44,001 nt of DNA from assembly GCF_029017505.1 (NCBI RefSeq), contig NZ_JAQGEI010000043.1, positions 1 through 44,001 on the forward strand. The letters run 5' to 3'. The notes under the pieces are model-generated. The model made no database searches, was not told the origin of the DNA, and saw only the letters and a program-made list of their open reading frames with translations. Position 1 is the first letter of the stretch; the number at the start of each line of letters is the position of its first letter. Source of the DNA: Sedimenticola hydrogenitrophicus (GTDB taxonomy: Bacteria > Pseudomonadota > Gammaproteobacteria > Chromatiales > Chromatiaceae). Positions 24,561-32,984 of this stretch are shown one piece after another. The translations under genes were made by a program, and so were the position numbers.

Positions 24561-25271
24561 ATGCAGATCAACGCCCCGGAAAAATATCAGGTTGCCACAG
24601 AGCTGGAGATAATTCAGCAACATCTGCCGATCCAGGACAAGCGGCTCCTGGAACTGGGCTGCGGACGCGCCTGGATGACCCGCCAGCTGGCCGAACGCTT
24701 CCACCCCCGCCAGATCATCGCCACGGAGGTCGACATCATCCAGCAGGCGAAAAACCTGCTGATCGATGACCTCCCCGGCGTCTCGTTTCACGCCGGCGGG
24801 GCGGAGGCGATCGACCTGGAGGACAACAGCGTCGACGTGGTGCTGATGCTGAAATCGCTGCACCATGTGCCGCTGCCGCTGATGGGCCAGGCGCTGTCCG
24901 AGATCGCCCGGGTGCTCCGCCCCGGCGGCCTGGCCTACATCTCCGAGCCGGTCTATGCCGGTGAATTCAACGACATCCTGCGCCTGTTCCATGATGAAAA
25001 AACGGTGCGCGAGGCCGCTTTCGAGGCAATTCGACACAGCGTGGAGCAGGGCGAGCTGGCCCTGGTGCAGCAGATCTTCTTCAACGCCCCCGGCCACTAC
25101 CAGGACTTCGCCGAGTTTGACCAGCGGATGATCCGCGTCACCCATACCCAGCACCGGATCGACGACGCCCTCTACGGACGAATCCGTGACGCCTTCAACC
25201 GCCACATGGGGGAGGACGGCGCCCACTTCCTCAAGCCCTCCCGGGTCGATCTGCTGCAAAAGCCGGTGTAG
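24561..25271 (+). CDS. Class I SAM-dependent methyltransferase
   Basis: This 236-residue protein has a Rossmann-type methyltransferase fold. Motif I is LLELGCGRAW (29-38), the acidic motif II follows in IIATEVD, and VDVVLMLKSLHHVP then ARVLRPGGLAYISEPV mark motifs III-V as in the UbiE/small-molecule branch (Methyltransf_11). No substrate-binding domain is recognisable. The gene stands alone, bracketed by inverted 159-bp repeats at 24313-24471 and 25314-25472. It is unrelated by function to its neighbours, and the substrate is unknown. Confidence 0.88.
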   Translation: MQINAPEKYQVATELEIIQQHLPIQDKRLLELGCGRAWMTRQLAERFHPRQIIATEVDIIQQAKNLLIDDLPGVSFHAGGAEAIDLEDNSVDVVLMLKSLHHVPLPLMGQALSEIARVLRPGGLAYISEPVYAGEFNDILRLFHDEKTVREAAFEAIRHSVEQGELALVQQIFFNAPGHYQDFAEFDQRMIRVTHTQHRIDDALYGRIRDAFNRHMGEDGAHFLKPSRVDLLQKPV

Positions 25272-25313
25272 ATGCCACGGGGCGGGTTCCATCCAGGCTA
25301 CAAATGCCACTAA

Positions 25314-25472
25314 GGGCTCGCACAAGAATAACTTCGTAGTAGCGAGGGCGTCACTGGGCCATGCCGGCAAGGCACGCTTTGCAGGCAATGGCCGCTCCCT
25401 TGCCAAAAAGCGTAACGCCGGCGGAGGGGTCCAGTGGCGACCGAATACCGGAACTTATTTTTGCGCGAGCCC
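25314..25472 (+). mobile_element. 159-bp MITE, family A copy 3
   Basis: Again exactly 159 bp, in the same orientation as copy 1 (GGGCTCGCACAAGAATAA to TTATTTTTGCGCGAGCCC). The flanks are TAA and TGA. It differs from copy 1 at scattered positions, so the copies are not recent duplicates of one another. It lies just after the methyltransferase stop, inverted relative to copy 2. Confidence 0.85.
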
Positions 25473-25592
25473 TGACCCATCCCGCCAAACTGAATCCGCC
25501 CCACGGATCCGCGGTCCATGCCGCGGAACAACCTTACTTATGTTAAAGTTTTTCTGGTTTATCAGTTGTTCCTGATATACAACGGTGATAGA

Positions 25593-25611
25593 TTTAACGT
25601 TAATCATTCTT
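25593..25611 (+). promoter_or_regulatory. Candidate Fur box upstream of feoA
   Basis: TTTAACGTTAATCATTCTT matches the 19-bp Fur consensus (GATAATGATAATCATTATC) at 13 of 19 positions, including the central TAATCATT. The position, shortly before the ferrous iron uptake operon, is where Fur repression is expected in gammaproteobacteria. Confidence 0.6.
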
Positions 25612-25628
25612 ATTGAGATATCGCTGTC

Positions 25629-25883
25629 ATGGACACCGCCGCCGTCGTTGCCAACCCGGTCACCCTGGACCACATCCCGGCCGGGGCGCACGCGTGTATC
25701 ACCCGGATCCAGGGGGACAAGGGTCTGGCCAGGCGACTGCTCGGCCTGGGCCTGCGTGTCGGTTCCGAGATCAGTGTGCTGCAACAACGCCGCCGTGGCG
25801 TGGTGGTGGCCAGCGCCGGCACCCGGGTCGCCCTGGGCAGCAGTGTGGCGGACAAACTGCTGATGCAGCCGCTCGATCGATAG
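25629..25883 (+). CDS. feoA: Ferrous iron transport protein A
   Basis: This 84-residue cytoplasmic protein has an SH3-like fold and regulates or supports the FeoB iron channel. Typical features are LDHIPAGAHACITRI, the GLARRLLGLGLRVGSEI turn and the basic QQRRRGVVVA strand. It is the first gene of feoABC and ends 41 bp before feoB. The ATG at 25629 opens the family sequence. A longer open frame in another phase covering this gene is a shadow of feoB read upstream. Confidence 0.92.
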   Translation: MDTAAVVANPVTLDHIPAGAHACITRIQGDKGLARRLLGLGLRVGSEISVLQQRRRGVVVASAGTRVALGSSVADKLLMQPLDR

Positions 25884-25924
25884 CAGCAGACCAAGACCGG
25901 GCTCCCCGGTCAGCGGAGGAGCCC

Positions 25925-28237
25925 GTGATCACCATCGCCCTGGGAGGCAACCCCAACTGCGGCAAGTCGGCCCTGTTCAACGCCTTCACCGGCATCCGCC
26001 AGAAGACCGGCAACTGGCCCGGCGTGACCGTGGACCGCAAGGAGGGGCGCTTCCAACTGGCGGGCGAGGAGGCGGCCCTTATCGACCTGCCCGGCATCTA
26101 CTCCCTGGATGCCTCCTCCATCGATGAACAGGTGACCCGCGACTACCTGCTCTCCCGTGACGCCGAGCTGATCATCAATGTGATGGACGCCTCCAATCTG
26201 GAGCGCAACCTCTATTTCAGCGTGCAGCTGCGCGAGATGGGGATACCTATTATCGTCGCCCTCAACATGATGGATGTGGCCCGCAAGCGCGGCATCACGG
26301 TGGATATCGAGCTGCTCAGCCGGGAACTCGGCTGCCCGGTGATACCTGTGGTGGCGGTCACGGGCGAAGGGCTGGAGCCGCTGAAACAGGCGCTAAGCGA
26401 CATGCTCGGCCAGACCGGCCAGGCCTTCCAGGTAACCCATGAGGCCTGTGTGGAACAGGCCATCAGCGAGCTCACCGCCGCCATCGAGGGGGTGCCGGTC
26501 GCCGCCAACCGACGCTGGCTGGCCCTCAAACTGCTGGAGAACGACAGCCACGCCTTGCACCTGGCCTGCGAACCGGTCCGCCCGCTGGTAGAGCGCTGGC
26601 AGGGGCTGATCCGCGACCGCGCCGGCGAGGATGCGGATATCCACATCGCCGACGCCCGCTACGGGCATGCCCATACCCTGGCGCAGCGGGTGATCCGCGA
26701 GCAGGGGAGGCTCGGCCACACCCTCTCCGACCGGATTGACCGGGTGGTGCTGAACAAGGTGGCCGGCATTCCGATCTTCATGCTGCTGATGTACCTGATG
26801 TTCATGTTCACCATCAATATCGGCGGTGCCTTCATCGACTTCTTCGATATCGCCGTGGGGGCGGTCCTGGTGGAGGGGGCGGACCACTGGCTGGGCGCCC
26901 TGGGGCTGCCGGCCTGGGCCCGGGTGTTCCTGGCCGACGGCCTGGGGGGCGGCATCCAGGTGGTCTCCACCTTCATCCCCATCATCGCCTGCCTCTACCT
27001 GTTTCTCTCGGTGCTCGAAGACACCGGTTACATGGCCCGCGCCGCCTTTGTCATGGACCGGGCGATGCGCACCATCGGCCTGCCGGGCAAGGCCTTCGTG
27101 CCGCTGATCGTCGGCTTCGGCTGCAACGTGCCGGCGGTGATGGCCACCCGCACCCTGGAGAACCAGCGCGAGCGCAAACTCACCATCCTGATGAACCCCT
27201 TCATGTCCTGCGGCGCACGCCTGCCGGTCTATGCCCTGTTCGCCGCCGCCTTCTTCCCCAGTAATGGCCAGAACCTGGTGTTTCTGCTCTACCTGGTGGG
27301 CATATTGATCGCGGTGCTGACCGGCATGATCATGCGCCGGACACTGCTCTCCGGCGAGAGCAGCGGCTTCATGATGGAGTTGCCGCCCTACCATCTGCCG
27401 ACCCTCAAGGGGGTGATGCTGCGCACCTGGGACCGGGTCAAGCTGTTCATCCACGACGCCGGCAAGGTGATCGTGGTGATGGTGCTGGCGCTGAACGTCC
27501 TCAACTCCATCGGCACCGACGGCAGTTTCGGCAACCAGGACAGCAACCAGTCGGTGCTCAGCGAGATGGGCCGCTCGGTGACGCCGCTGTTTGCCCCCCT
27601 GGGCATCAAACAGGAGAACTGGCCGGCCACCGTGGGCATCTTTACCGGGGTGTTGGCCAAGGAGGTGGTGGTGGGCACCCTCGACTCCATCTACACCCGG
27701 CTGGCGCAACAGGATGCCGGCGCGGCCGGGGAGGAGGCCCCGTTCGATCTCTGGAGTCGACTGGGGGAGGCGGCGGCCACCATACCGGAGAATCTCGCCG
27801 CCATCCGCGACACCCTGCTCGACCCCCTGGGGCTGGATGTGGGGGATCTCAGTTCACTGGAGAGCGCGGCCCGGGCGCAAGCGGTCAACAGCGGCATCTT
27901 CGGTGCCATGGCGGCCCGTTTCGACGGCCAGGCCGGCGCCTTCGCCTATATGCTGTTTATCCTGCTCTATTTTCCCTGCGTCGCCACCATCGGTGCCATT
28001 GTGCGCGAAGCCGGGGGCGCCTGGGCCGGGTTTGTCGCCGCCTGGACCACCGGTATCGCCTACACCACCGCGACCCTGTTCTATCAAACCGCCACCTTCA
28101 GCCAGCACCCCGGCAGTTCGGCCGCCTGGATTGCCGGCCTGGGCTTGTTCATCGCCGCCGCCATCACCGGCCTGCGTATCTGGGGCCGCCGGGATCCGCC
28201 GATGCCGCCACTGGCGGACAAAAAGGCCGCCGCATAA
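25925..28237 (+). CDS. feoB: Ferrous iron transporter B
   Basis: This 770-residue inner-membrane Fe2+ transporter has an N-terminal G-protein domain. The G1 motif GNPNCGKS is at 8-15, with G2/G3 (TGNWPGVTVD, DLPGIYSL) and G4 (NMMD) following. A helical GDI-like region comes next, then two Gate-type membrane blocks (RAAFVMDRAM, GFGCNVPAVMATRTLE, MSCGARLPVYALFAAAFF). The start is GTG at 25925, preceded by GGAGGAG; it begins MITIALGGNP, the usual FeoB N terminus. The frame is open far upstream but lacks FeoB sequence there. The TAATG overlap with feoC shows coupled translation. Confidence 0.97.
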   Translation: MITIALGGNPNCGKSALFNAFTGIRQKTGNWPGVTVDRKEGRFQLAGEEAALIDLPGIYSLDASSIDEQVTRDYLLSRDAELIINVMDASNLERNLYFSVQLREMGIPIIVALNMMDVARKRGITVDIELLSRELGCPVIPVVAVTGEGLEPLKQALSDMLGQTGQAFQVTHEACVEQAISELTAAIEGVPVAANRRWLALKLLENDSHALHLACEPVRPLVERWQGLIRDRAGEDADIHIADARYGHAHTLAQRVIREQGRLGHTLSDRIDRVVLNKVAGIPIFMLLMYLMFMFTINIGGAFIDFFDIAVGAVLVEGADHWLGALGLPAWARVFLADGLGGGIQVVSTFIPIIACLYLFLSVLEDTGYMARAAFVMDRAMRTIGLPGKAFVPLIVGFGCNVPAVMATRTLENQRERKLTILMNPFMSCGARLPVYALFAAAFFPSNGQNLVFLLYLVGILIAVLTGMIMRRTLLSGESSGFMMELPPYHLPTLKGVMLRTWDRVKLFIHDAGKVIVVMVLALNVLNSIGTDGSFGNQDSNQSVLSEMGRSVTPLFAPLGIKQENWPATVGIFTGVLAKEVVVGTLDSIYTRLAQQDAGAAGEEAPFDLWSRLGEAAATIPENLAAIRDTLLDPLGLDVGDLSSLESAARAQAVNSGIFGAMAARFDGQAGAFAYMLFILLYFPCVATIGAIVREAGGAWAGFVAAWTTGIAYTTATLFYQTATFSQHPGSSAAWIAGLGLFIAAAITGLRIWGRRDPPMPPLADKKAAA

Positions 28238-28467
28238 TGCTCTCCCGGATCAAGCACTATCTGCACAACCGGGGACCGGTCTGCCTGTCGGATATCGCCC
28301 TGCACCTGGGGTCGACCCCGGATGCCGCCCGCGGCATGCTGGAGACCTGGATGCGCAAGGGCAGGGTGACCCGCCGCACGATCGAGTCAGGCTGCGGCAC
28401 CAGTTGCGGCAAGTGCCGGCCGGACGACACGGAGCTTTACGAGTGGGTCGACGGCGGAGCGGTTTAG
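28237..28467 (+). CDS. feoC: FeoC-like winged-helix protein with cysteine cluster
   Basis: This 76-residue protein has an N-terminal winged helix (MLSRIKHYLHNRGPVCLSDI...) and a C-terminal wing with three closely spaced cysteines, Cys53, Cys57 and Cys60 (CGTSCGKC). Related FeoC proteins bind an oxygen-sensitive Fe-S cluster through such residues. In Klebsiella, FeoC protects FeoB from proteolysis. The ATG overlaps the feoB stop by one base. The cysteine spacing differs from the four-cysteine enterobacterial form, so the cluster ligands are not certain. Confidence 0.88.
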   Translation: MLSRIKHYLHNRGPVCLSDIALHLGSTPDAARGMLETWMRKGRVTRRTIESGCGTSCGKCRPDDTELYEWVDGGAV

Positions 28468-28504
28468 CCACCGTGGATCAAGGCTGGCCCTTGCGGGACA
28501 GGCG

Positions 28505-28587
28505 GTAGGGTGGGCAAGTTTTTTGTGCCCACGCAGATGCGACCGAACCGAGTGACAGCGTGGGCACACACGACGTGCCCACCCTAC
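28505..28587. repeat. Paired REP-like unit, GTAGGGTGGGCA...TGCCCACCCTAC
   Basis: The 83-bp unit has perfect 12-bp inverted ends, GTAGGGTGGGCA and TGCCCACCCTAC. Each half also contains its own hairpin (TGGGCA...TGTGCCCACGC and GCGTGGGCACA...TGCCC), so it is two REPs head to head. A single half-unit is at 5514-5544. It lies between the convergent feoC and SPOR genes and may end both transcripts. Confidence 0.8.
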
Positions 28588-28623
28588 AACTGCAACCCCG
28601 CCCCCGCCAGACAGACCGGCCGG

Positions 28624-29268
28624 TTATTTTTTCAGCCTGATCACCAGGCTGTTGATATTGTTCTGCGCCAGCCGGGCACGCAGGGTGTTGACCTGGCCGC
28701 TGGTATAGGGACCGCTGCGCACCCGGTGGAACACCTCGCCACCATCCAGGGTGAACTTCTGGATCTCGGCCTCGATCCCCACCAGGGCCAGGCTGGCCTT
28801 CAACTTGTCGGCGTCGGTGAACCTCCTGAACGAGCCCATCTGCAACATGTAGTAGGCGGACGCCGCTGCCGGCTTGGCGCCGGCGGCGACCACCGGTGCC
28901 GCCCCGCCAACCGCCCCATCAGCGGCCGGGGCCGCCACCGGTTGCTTCTCCGGTTCCGGTTCCGGGTCCGGCACCACCACCTCCATCTCCGGCAGGATGG
29001 TATAGAAGTCGAAGCGCGGCTTGGGCGCGGACGGGGCCTTGGGCGGTTCCGGCGCGCGCTTCGCCACCGCTTCGCGCGGGGCGCTGTAGGAGCGGTCGAC
29101 CACCGCCGGCCGCGGCTTCTGCGGCCCCTCCGGGGTCAGCTTGAGCCACACCAGCAGGGTGATGAACAATCCGACCGCCAAGCCGCTGGCAAACCAGACC
29201 CAGCCGGACAGCGGCTGCTTGCGGCCCTTGTTCTGGGGTGTCGCCCGACTCTTGTAATCCCGCGGCAT
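28624..29268 (-). CDS. SPOR-domain membrane protein (FtsN-like)
   Basis: This 214-residue bitopic protein has a basic cytoplasmic N terminus, one membrane helix at about 23-42 (VWFASGLAVGLFITLLVWLK) and a Pro/Ala/Glu-rich periplasmic linker. The C-terminal SPOR domain (about 138-212) carries YYMLQMGSFRRFTDADKLKA and VFHRVRSGPYTSG. SPOR domains bind denuded peptidoglycan at the division septum. The layout and its place directly after argS match the FtsN-like gene of many gammaproteobacteria. Its start overlaps the argS stop by one base (TAATG). Whether it is the essential FtsN is not shown. Confidence 0.9.
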   Translation of the reverse strand: MPRDYKSRATPQNKGRKQPLSGWVWFASGLAVGLFITLLVWLKLTPEGPQKPRPAVVDRSYSAPREAVAKRAPEPPKAPSAPKPRFDFYTILPEMEVVVPDPEPEPEKQPVAAPAADGAVGGAAPVVAAGAKPAAASAYYMLQMGSFRRFTDADKLKASLALVGIEAEIQKFTLDGGEVFHRVRSGPYTSGQVNTLRARLAQNNINSLVIRLKK

Positions 29269-31028
29269 TACATCTTCTCCGGCGCGGAGACCCCCAGCAG
29301 ATTGAGGCCGTTGCGCAACACCTGGCGCACCGCCAGGATCAGCTTGATACGGGCATCGCGCAACGCCCCGTCCTCCACCAGGAACTGGTGGGCGTTATAG
29401 TAGGTGTGGAAGTCGTTGGCCAGCTCCCGCACATAGTTGGTCAGCTGGTGCGGCTCCTCGTTCAGGGCCGAGGCCTCGACCACCTCCGGGTAGCGGGCCA
29501 GACTCTTCAGCAGCGCCTGCTCGTGGCTCTCGGTCAGCCGTTCCAGGTTCTCCCCGCCCGCGCTGATCTCCACCGGGATACCCTTTTCCGCCGCTTGGCG
29601 CAACACGCTGCAGACCCGGGCGTGGGCATACTGCACGTAGTAAACCGGGTTGTCGCTGGACTGGGACTTGGCCAGGTCCAGGTCGAAATCCATGTGCTGC
29701 TCGCACTTGCGCATCACGTAGAAGAAGCGCGCCGCGTCCGCGCCCACCTCCTTGCGCAGCTCCCGCAGGGTGACGAAGGAGCCGGAACGGGTCGACATCT
29801 GCACCCTCTCGCCGCCCCGATAGAGGATGGCGAACTGGACCAGCAGCACATCGAGCCGCGACGGGTCGTCGCCCACCGCCTGCATCGCCGCCTTGACCCG
29901 CGGCACATAGCCGTGATGATCGGCGCCCCAGACGTCGATCACGCGCTCGAAACCGCGCTCCAGCTTGTCCATGTGATAGGCGATATCGGAGGCGAAATAG
30001 GTGGTCTGGCCGTTGTCCCGCACCACCACCCGGTCCTTCTCGTCACCGAAATCGGTGGACTTGAACCAGAGGGCGCCGCCCTGCTCGTACACATGGCCGG
30101 AGTCGCGCAGCCGTTGCAGCGCCTTGTTCACCGCGCCCGATTCGGTCAGGCTGCGCTCCGAGTACCACTCCTGGTAGGTGACACCGAACTGGCCCAGGTC
30201 GTCGCGGATATCGTCCAGGATGGTGTTGAGGGCCAGTTCGAAGACATAGCGGTAACGGTTGTCGCCCAGCAGCTGCTTGGCCTGCTCGATCACGCCGTCG
30301 ATATGTTTCTCCTTGTCGCCGCCGGCCGGCTCGTCCGCCGGCACGCCTGCAAATACCGCGTCGGCGGCTTGCCGGTAGCCGTCGCCGTGCTCGCGGTGCA
30401 GGGTGGCGGCGATATCCCAGACGTAGTCGCCGCGATAGCCGTTGGCCGGGAAGGGGATGGTCTCGTCGCACAGCTCCAGGTAACGCAGCCAGACGCTGGC
30501 GGCCAGGATATCCATCTGCCGGCCGGCGTCATTGACGTAATACTCGCGGTGCACGTCATAACCCACCGCCTCCAGCAGGTCGGCCACCACCGCGCCGTAG
30601 GCGGCGCCCCGGCCGTGTCCCACGTGCAGCGGTCCGGTGGGGTTGGCGGAGACGAACTCCACCTGGATACGCTTGCCCTGGCCCAGGTCACTGCGGCCGT
30701 ACGCGTGGCCGCGGGCCAACACCTCGCCGACCACGGCTCGGTAGGCATCCTCCGCCAGGGTGAAGTTGATGAAGCCGGGGCCGGCGATCTCCACCCGGGC
30801 CACCGCCGGCGAGGCCGGCAGGGCGGCGATCAGCCGTTCGGCCAGCTCGCGCGGCTTGCAGCGCGCCGCCTTGGCCAGTACCAGCGCCACGTTGCAGGCG
30901 AAATCGCCATGGCGGGGGTCGCGGGTACGCTCGATGATCGGCTGCGGGGCGGGCGTATCGCCCAACCCGCCCGCCGCGGCGATCTCACCCAGGGCCTGGG
31001 AAACCAACTGCTGTATCAGGTTCTTCAT
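29268..31028 (-). CDS. argS: Arginyl-tRNA synthetase
   Basis: This 586-residue class I aminoacyl-tRNA synthetase charges tRNA-Arg. It has an N-terminal arginyl-specific domain ([10 protein letters not shown] at about 80-89) and the HIGH signature as HVGHGRG in [15 protein letters not shown] (128-142). The Rossmann domain and the helical DALR anticodon-binding domain ([12 protein letters not shown] to the C terminus) follow. The length is normal. It begins at ATG 31028 and runs into the SPOR gene with a 1-base overlap. Its promoter must lie in 31029-31094, before the REP unit. Confidence 0.97.
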   Translation of the reverse strand: MKNLIQQLVSQALGEIAAAGGLGDTPAPQPIIERTRDPRHGDFACNVALVLAKAARCKPRELAERLIAALPASPAVARVEIAGPGFINFTLAEDAYRAVVGEVLARGHAYGRSDLGQGKRIQVEFVSANPTGPLHVGHGRGAAYGAVVADLLEAVGYDVHREYYVNDAGRQMDILAASVWLRYLELCDETIPFPANGYRGDYVWDIAATLHREHGDGYRQAADAVFAGVPADEPAGGDKEKHIDGVIEQAKQLLGDNRYRYVFELALNTILDDIRDDLGQFGVTYQEWYSERSLTESGAVNKALQRLRDSGHVYEQGGALWFKSTDFGDEKDRVVVRDNGQTTYFASDIAYHMDKLERGFERVIDVWGADHHGYVPRVKAAMQAVGDDPSRLDVLLVQFAILYRGGERVQMSTRSGSFVTLRELRKEVGADAARFFYVMRKCEQHMDFDLDLAKSQSSDNPVYYVQYAHARVCSVLRQAAEKGIPVEISAGGENLERLTESHEQALLKSLARYPEVVEASALNEEPHQLTNYVRELANDFHTYYNAHQFLVEDGALRDARIKLILAVRQVLRNGLNLLGVSAPEKM

Positions 31029-31094
31029 CTTCTACTCAATGGAAAAACGGAAACGGATAAGGATACAACAAAGGTGGGGCTGTGGGGTAATGGT

Positions 31095-31120
31095 GTAGGG
31101 GCAGGCCCCTGTGCCTGCCC
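31095..31120. repeat. REP-like palindrome, GTAGGGGCAGGC type
   Basis: GTAGGGGCAGGCCCCTGTGC plus CTGCCC is the same unit as at 12586-12611, differing by about one base. Here it lies in the divergent gap between argS and the acyl-CoA dehydrogenase gene rather than at a gene end, so a terminator role is less likely at this copy. The rest of the gap (31121-31288) holds no further recognised element. Confidence 0.75.
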
Positions 31121-31288
31121 GGGTTGGTGCAACCGGTCAGCTGCCGCCGAACCGGGCGGAGCAGCCGCGGTCCAGTCGCAAAGCGGTGCGCCCATACCGG
31201 GAGCGGCCATTTGACCCCGCCGCCGGGGGGATCTACTGTACTTTAAGGATAGCGGGAGTCGATTCCCGATCACGCGAGGGAGCATGCC

Positions 31289-32962
31289 ATGGCTAGCGAA
31301 AAGGGACTCTTTTTTCAGGACCCACCGCAGCTTACCAACACCTTTGAGGCCGATCCGTCATTGCGGCTGCAGCTGGAACGGCTGTTCCCGCCCGATCAAC
31401 TGGAGAGCATCCTCCCGCCGCTTCGTGAACTCGGCGAACTCGCCGCGGGATCCCTGCAGGCCCTGGCGGTCGAGGCGGAACGGGATGAGCCGGAACTGGT
31501 GCAGTACGAGGCCTGGGGCCGGCGCGTGGACAAGGTGCGAATCAGCCCCGCCTGGCGTGAGATCCACCGGATTGGCGCCACGCAGGGCCTGATGGCGACC
31601 GCCCATGAAGCCCAACTCGGCTGGCGATCGCGCCTTCATCAGGCTGCGCTGATCCACCTGTTCGGTCCCAGCTCCGCCTTTGTCTCCTGTCCGTATGCCA
31701 TGACGGACGGCGCCATCGCGGTTCTCAAGCGCTACGCCGATCCCGGTGACGCCGAGCGGCCGCTCCGCCACCTGCTGAGTCGCGACCCCGACGAAGCCTG
31801 GACCAGTGGCCAGTGGATGACCGAGAAGGAGGGCGGCTCGGATGTACGCCGCGCCAGCACCGTCGCCCGCCAGGAAGACGGTGTGTGGCGGCTCTACGGC
31901 AATAAGTTCTTCGTCTCGGCGGTCACCGCGGAGTGTGCGCTGACCCTGGCCAATGCCCAGGGCACACCCGATCTCTCACTGTTCTTTGTCCAGCCCTGGA
32001 ACGCGGACGGGACGCTGCGCCACATCACCCTGCGCAGGCTGAAGGAGAAGCTCGGTACCCGCGCCCTGCCCACGGCGGAGATCGATCTTGAGGGTGTCGA
32101 GGCGCGCCTGGTCGGCAAACCCGGCGACGGCGTGCGCCTGATCGCAACGGTGCTCAACCTGGCGCGTTTTCACAACACCCTGGCGGCGACCGGGATCATG
32201 GCGCGCTGCCTACAGCTTGCCAAGGACTACGCAGGGCGGCGCGTGGCCTTCGGCCGCCCACTGATCGAGCAGCCATTGCACCTGGAGACGCTGGCGGGGT
32301 TGCAGGTCGAGTACGAGGCGGGCCTGGCCATCGCCCTGCGCCTGGCCGAACTGATCGGCAAGGTCGAGACCGGGGTCGCCAGCCCGCTCGAGGCGGGCGC
32401 CTGCCGACTGCTGACGCCGGTCGCCAAACTGGGCACCGGCAAGCAGGTGGTGCGCGTGGCCAGCGAGGCGATCGAGGCGATCGGCGGCATGGGCTACATC
32501 GAGGAGACGAATCTGCCGCGCCTGCTGCGTGACGCCCAGGTGCTGCCGCTGTGGGAGGGAACCACCAACGTGCTGAGCCTCGACGCGCTGCGGGCGATCG
32601 CCCGGCAGGACGCGTTGCGCCCGTTCCTCGAGGACACCCTGTTGCGGGTGGCACAAGCGACCACCCCCGAGCTGGACGACGCGGTCAAGTCCGTGCGGAC
32701 GGCCGTCAAGGCCCTGGGCAGGCATGCCGAATCGATGGCCAAGGGCGGTCGTTCCGACAGCGAGGCCGCGGCACGCCGTTTCGCCCTTGGCCTGTTCAAC
32801 ACCTATGCCGCCGCCCTGCTGACCGAGGCGGCCGACTGGGAGGTGAAGCACGGGCGATCCCGCCGCCTGGCGGTCGCCGCCCGCCGCTGGATCGGGCGGG
32901 GACTCACGGATCTGGCGGCGACTGACGAGAAACACCGCGCGGAGAGCCGGCTGCTGCTGTGA
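31289..32962 (+). CDS. AidB-like acyl-CoA dehydrogenase family protein
   Basis: This 557-residue flavoprotein has the acyl-CoA dehydrogenase fold. MTEKEGGSD (177-185) in the beta domain begins the FAD-contacting segment. FGRPLIEQPLHLETLAGLQVE, EAIGGMGYIEETNLPRLLRD and the WEGTTNVLSLDAL loop are in the helical domain. The long N-terminal extension and C-terminal tail resemble AidB, the alkylation-damage-inducible member, more than short-chain fatty-acid enzymes. No electron-transfer flavoprotein or CoA ligase is adjacent, so the substrate is not known and AidB function is a guess. It begins at ATG 31289 behind GAGGGA. Confidence 0.88.
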   Translation: MASEKGLFFQDPPQLTNTFEADPSLRLQLERLFPPDQLESILPPLRELGELAAGSLQALAVEAERDEPELVQYEAWGRRVDKVRISPAWREIHRIGATQGLMATAHEAQLGWRSRLHQAALIHLFGPSSAFVSCPYAMTDGAIAVLKRYADPGDAERPLRHLLSRDPDEAWTSGQWMTEKEGGSDVRRASTVARQEDGVWRLYGNKFFVSAVTAECALTLANAQGTPDLSLFFVQPWNADGTLRHITLRRLKEKLGTRALPTAEIDLEGVEARLVGKPGDGVRLIATVLNLARFHNTLAATGIMARCLQLAKDYAGRRVAFGRPLIEQPLHLETLAGLQVEYEAGLAIALRLAELIGKVETGVASPLEAGACRLLTPVAKLGTGKQVVRVASEAIEAIGGMGYIEETNLPRLLRDAQVLPLWEGTTNVLSLDALRAIARQDALRPFLEDTLLRVAQATTPELDDAVKSVRTAVKALGRHAESMAKGGRSDSEAAARRFALGLFNTYAAALLTEAADWEVKHGRSRRLAVAARRWIGRGLTDLAATDEKHRAESRLLL

Positions 32963-32984
32963 CCCCGCTATCCGTGGCTCACCT

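Larger units (their letters stand above)
25272..25628 (+). other. Intergenic region before feoA: repeat plus iron promoter
   Basis: The 357-bp gap holds the third family A 159-bp repeat (25314-25472), then about 155 bp that becomes AT-rich toward feoA. The AT-rich part includes a Fur-box candidate (25593-25611) 18 bp before the feoA start. No other gene or terminator for the methyltransferase transcript was seen. Confidence 0.6.

Noticed and set aside
24432..25406. 324-codon minus-strand frame over the methyltransferase gene
   Set aside because: It begins inside a mobile repeat and is antisense to a methyltransferase with intact SAM motifs.
25613..25924. N-terminal extension of feoB (open frame from 25613)
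   Set aside because: The extension overlaps feoA in another frame and has no FeoB sequence. A GTG with a good Shine-Dalgarno at 25925 opens the standard FeoB N terminus.
29238..31214. 658-codon open frame antisense to argS and the SPOR gene
   Set aside because: argS and the SPOR protein are unmistakable on the minus strand; the antisense product has no motifs.
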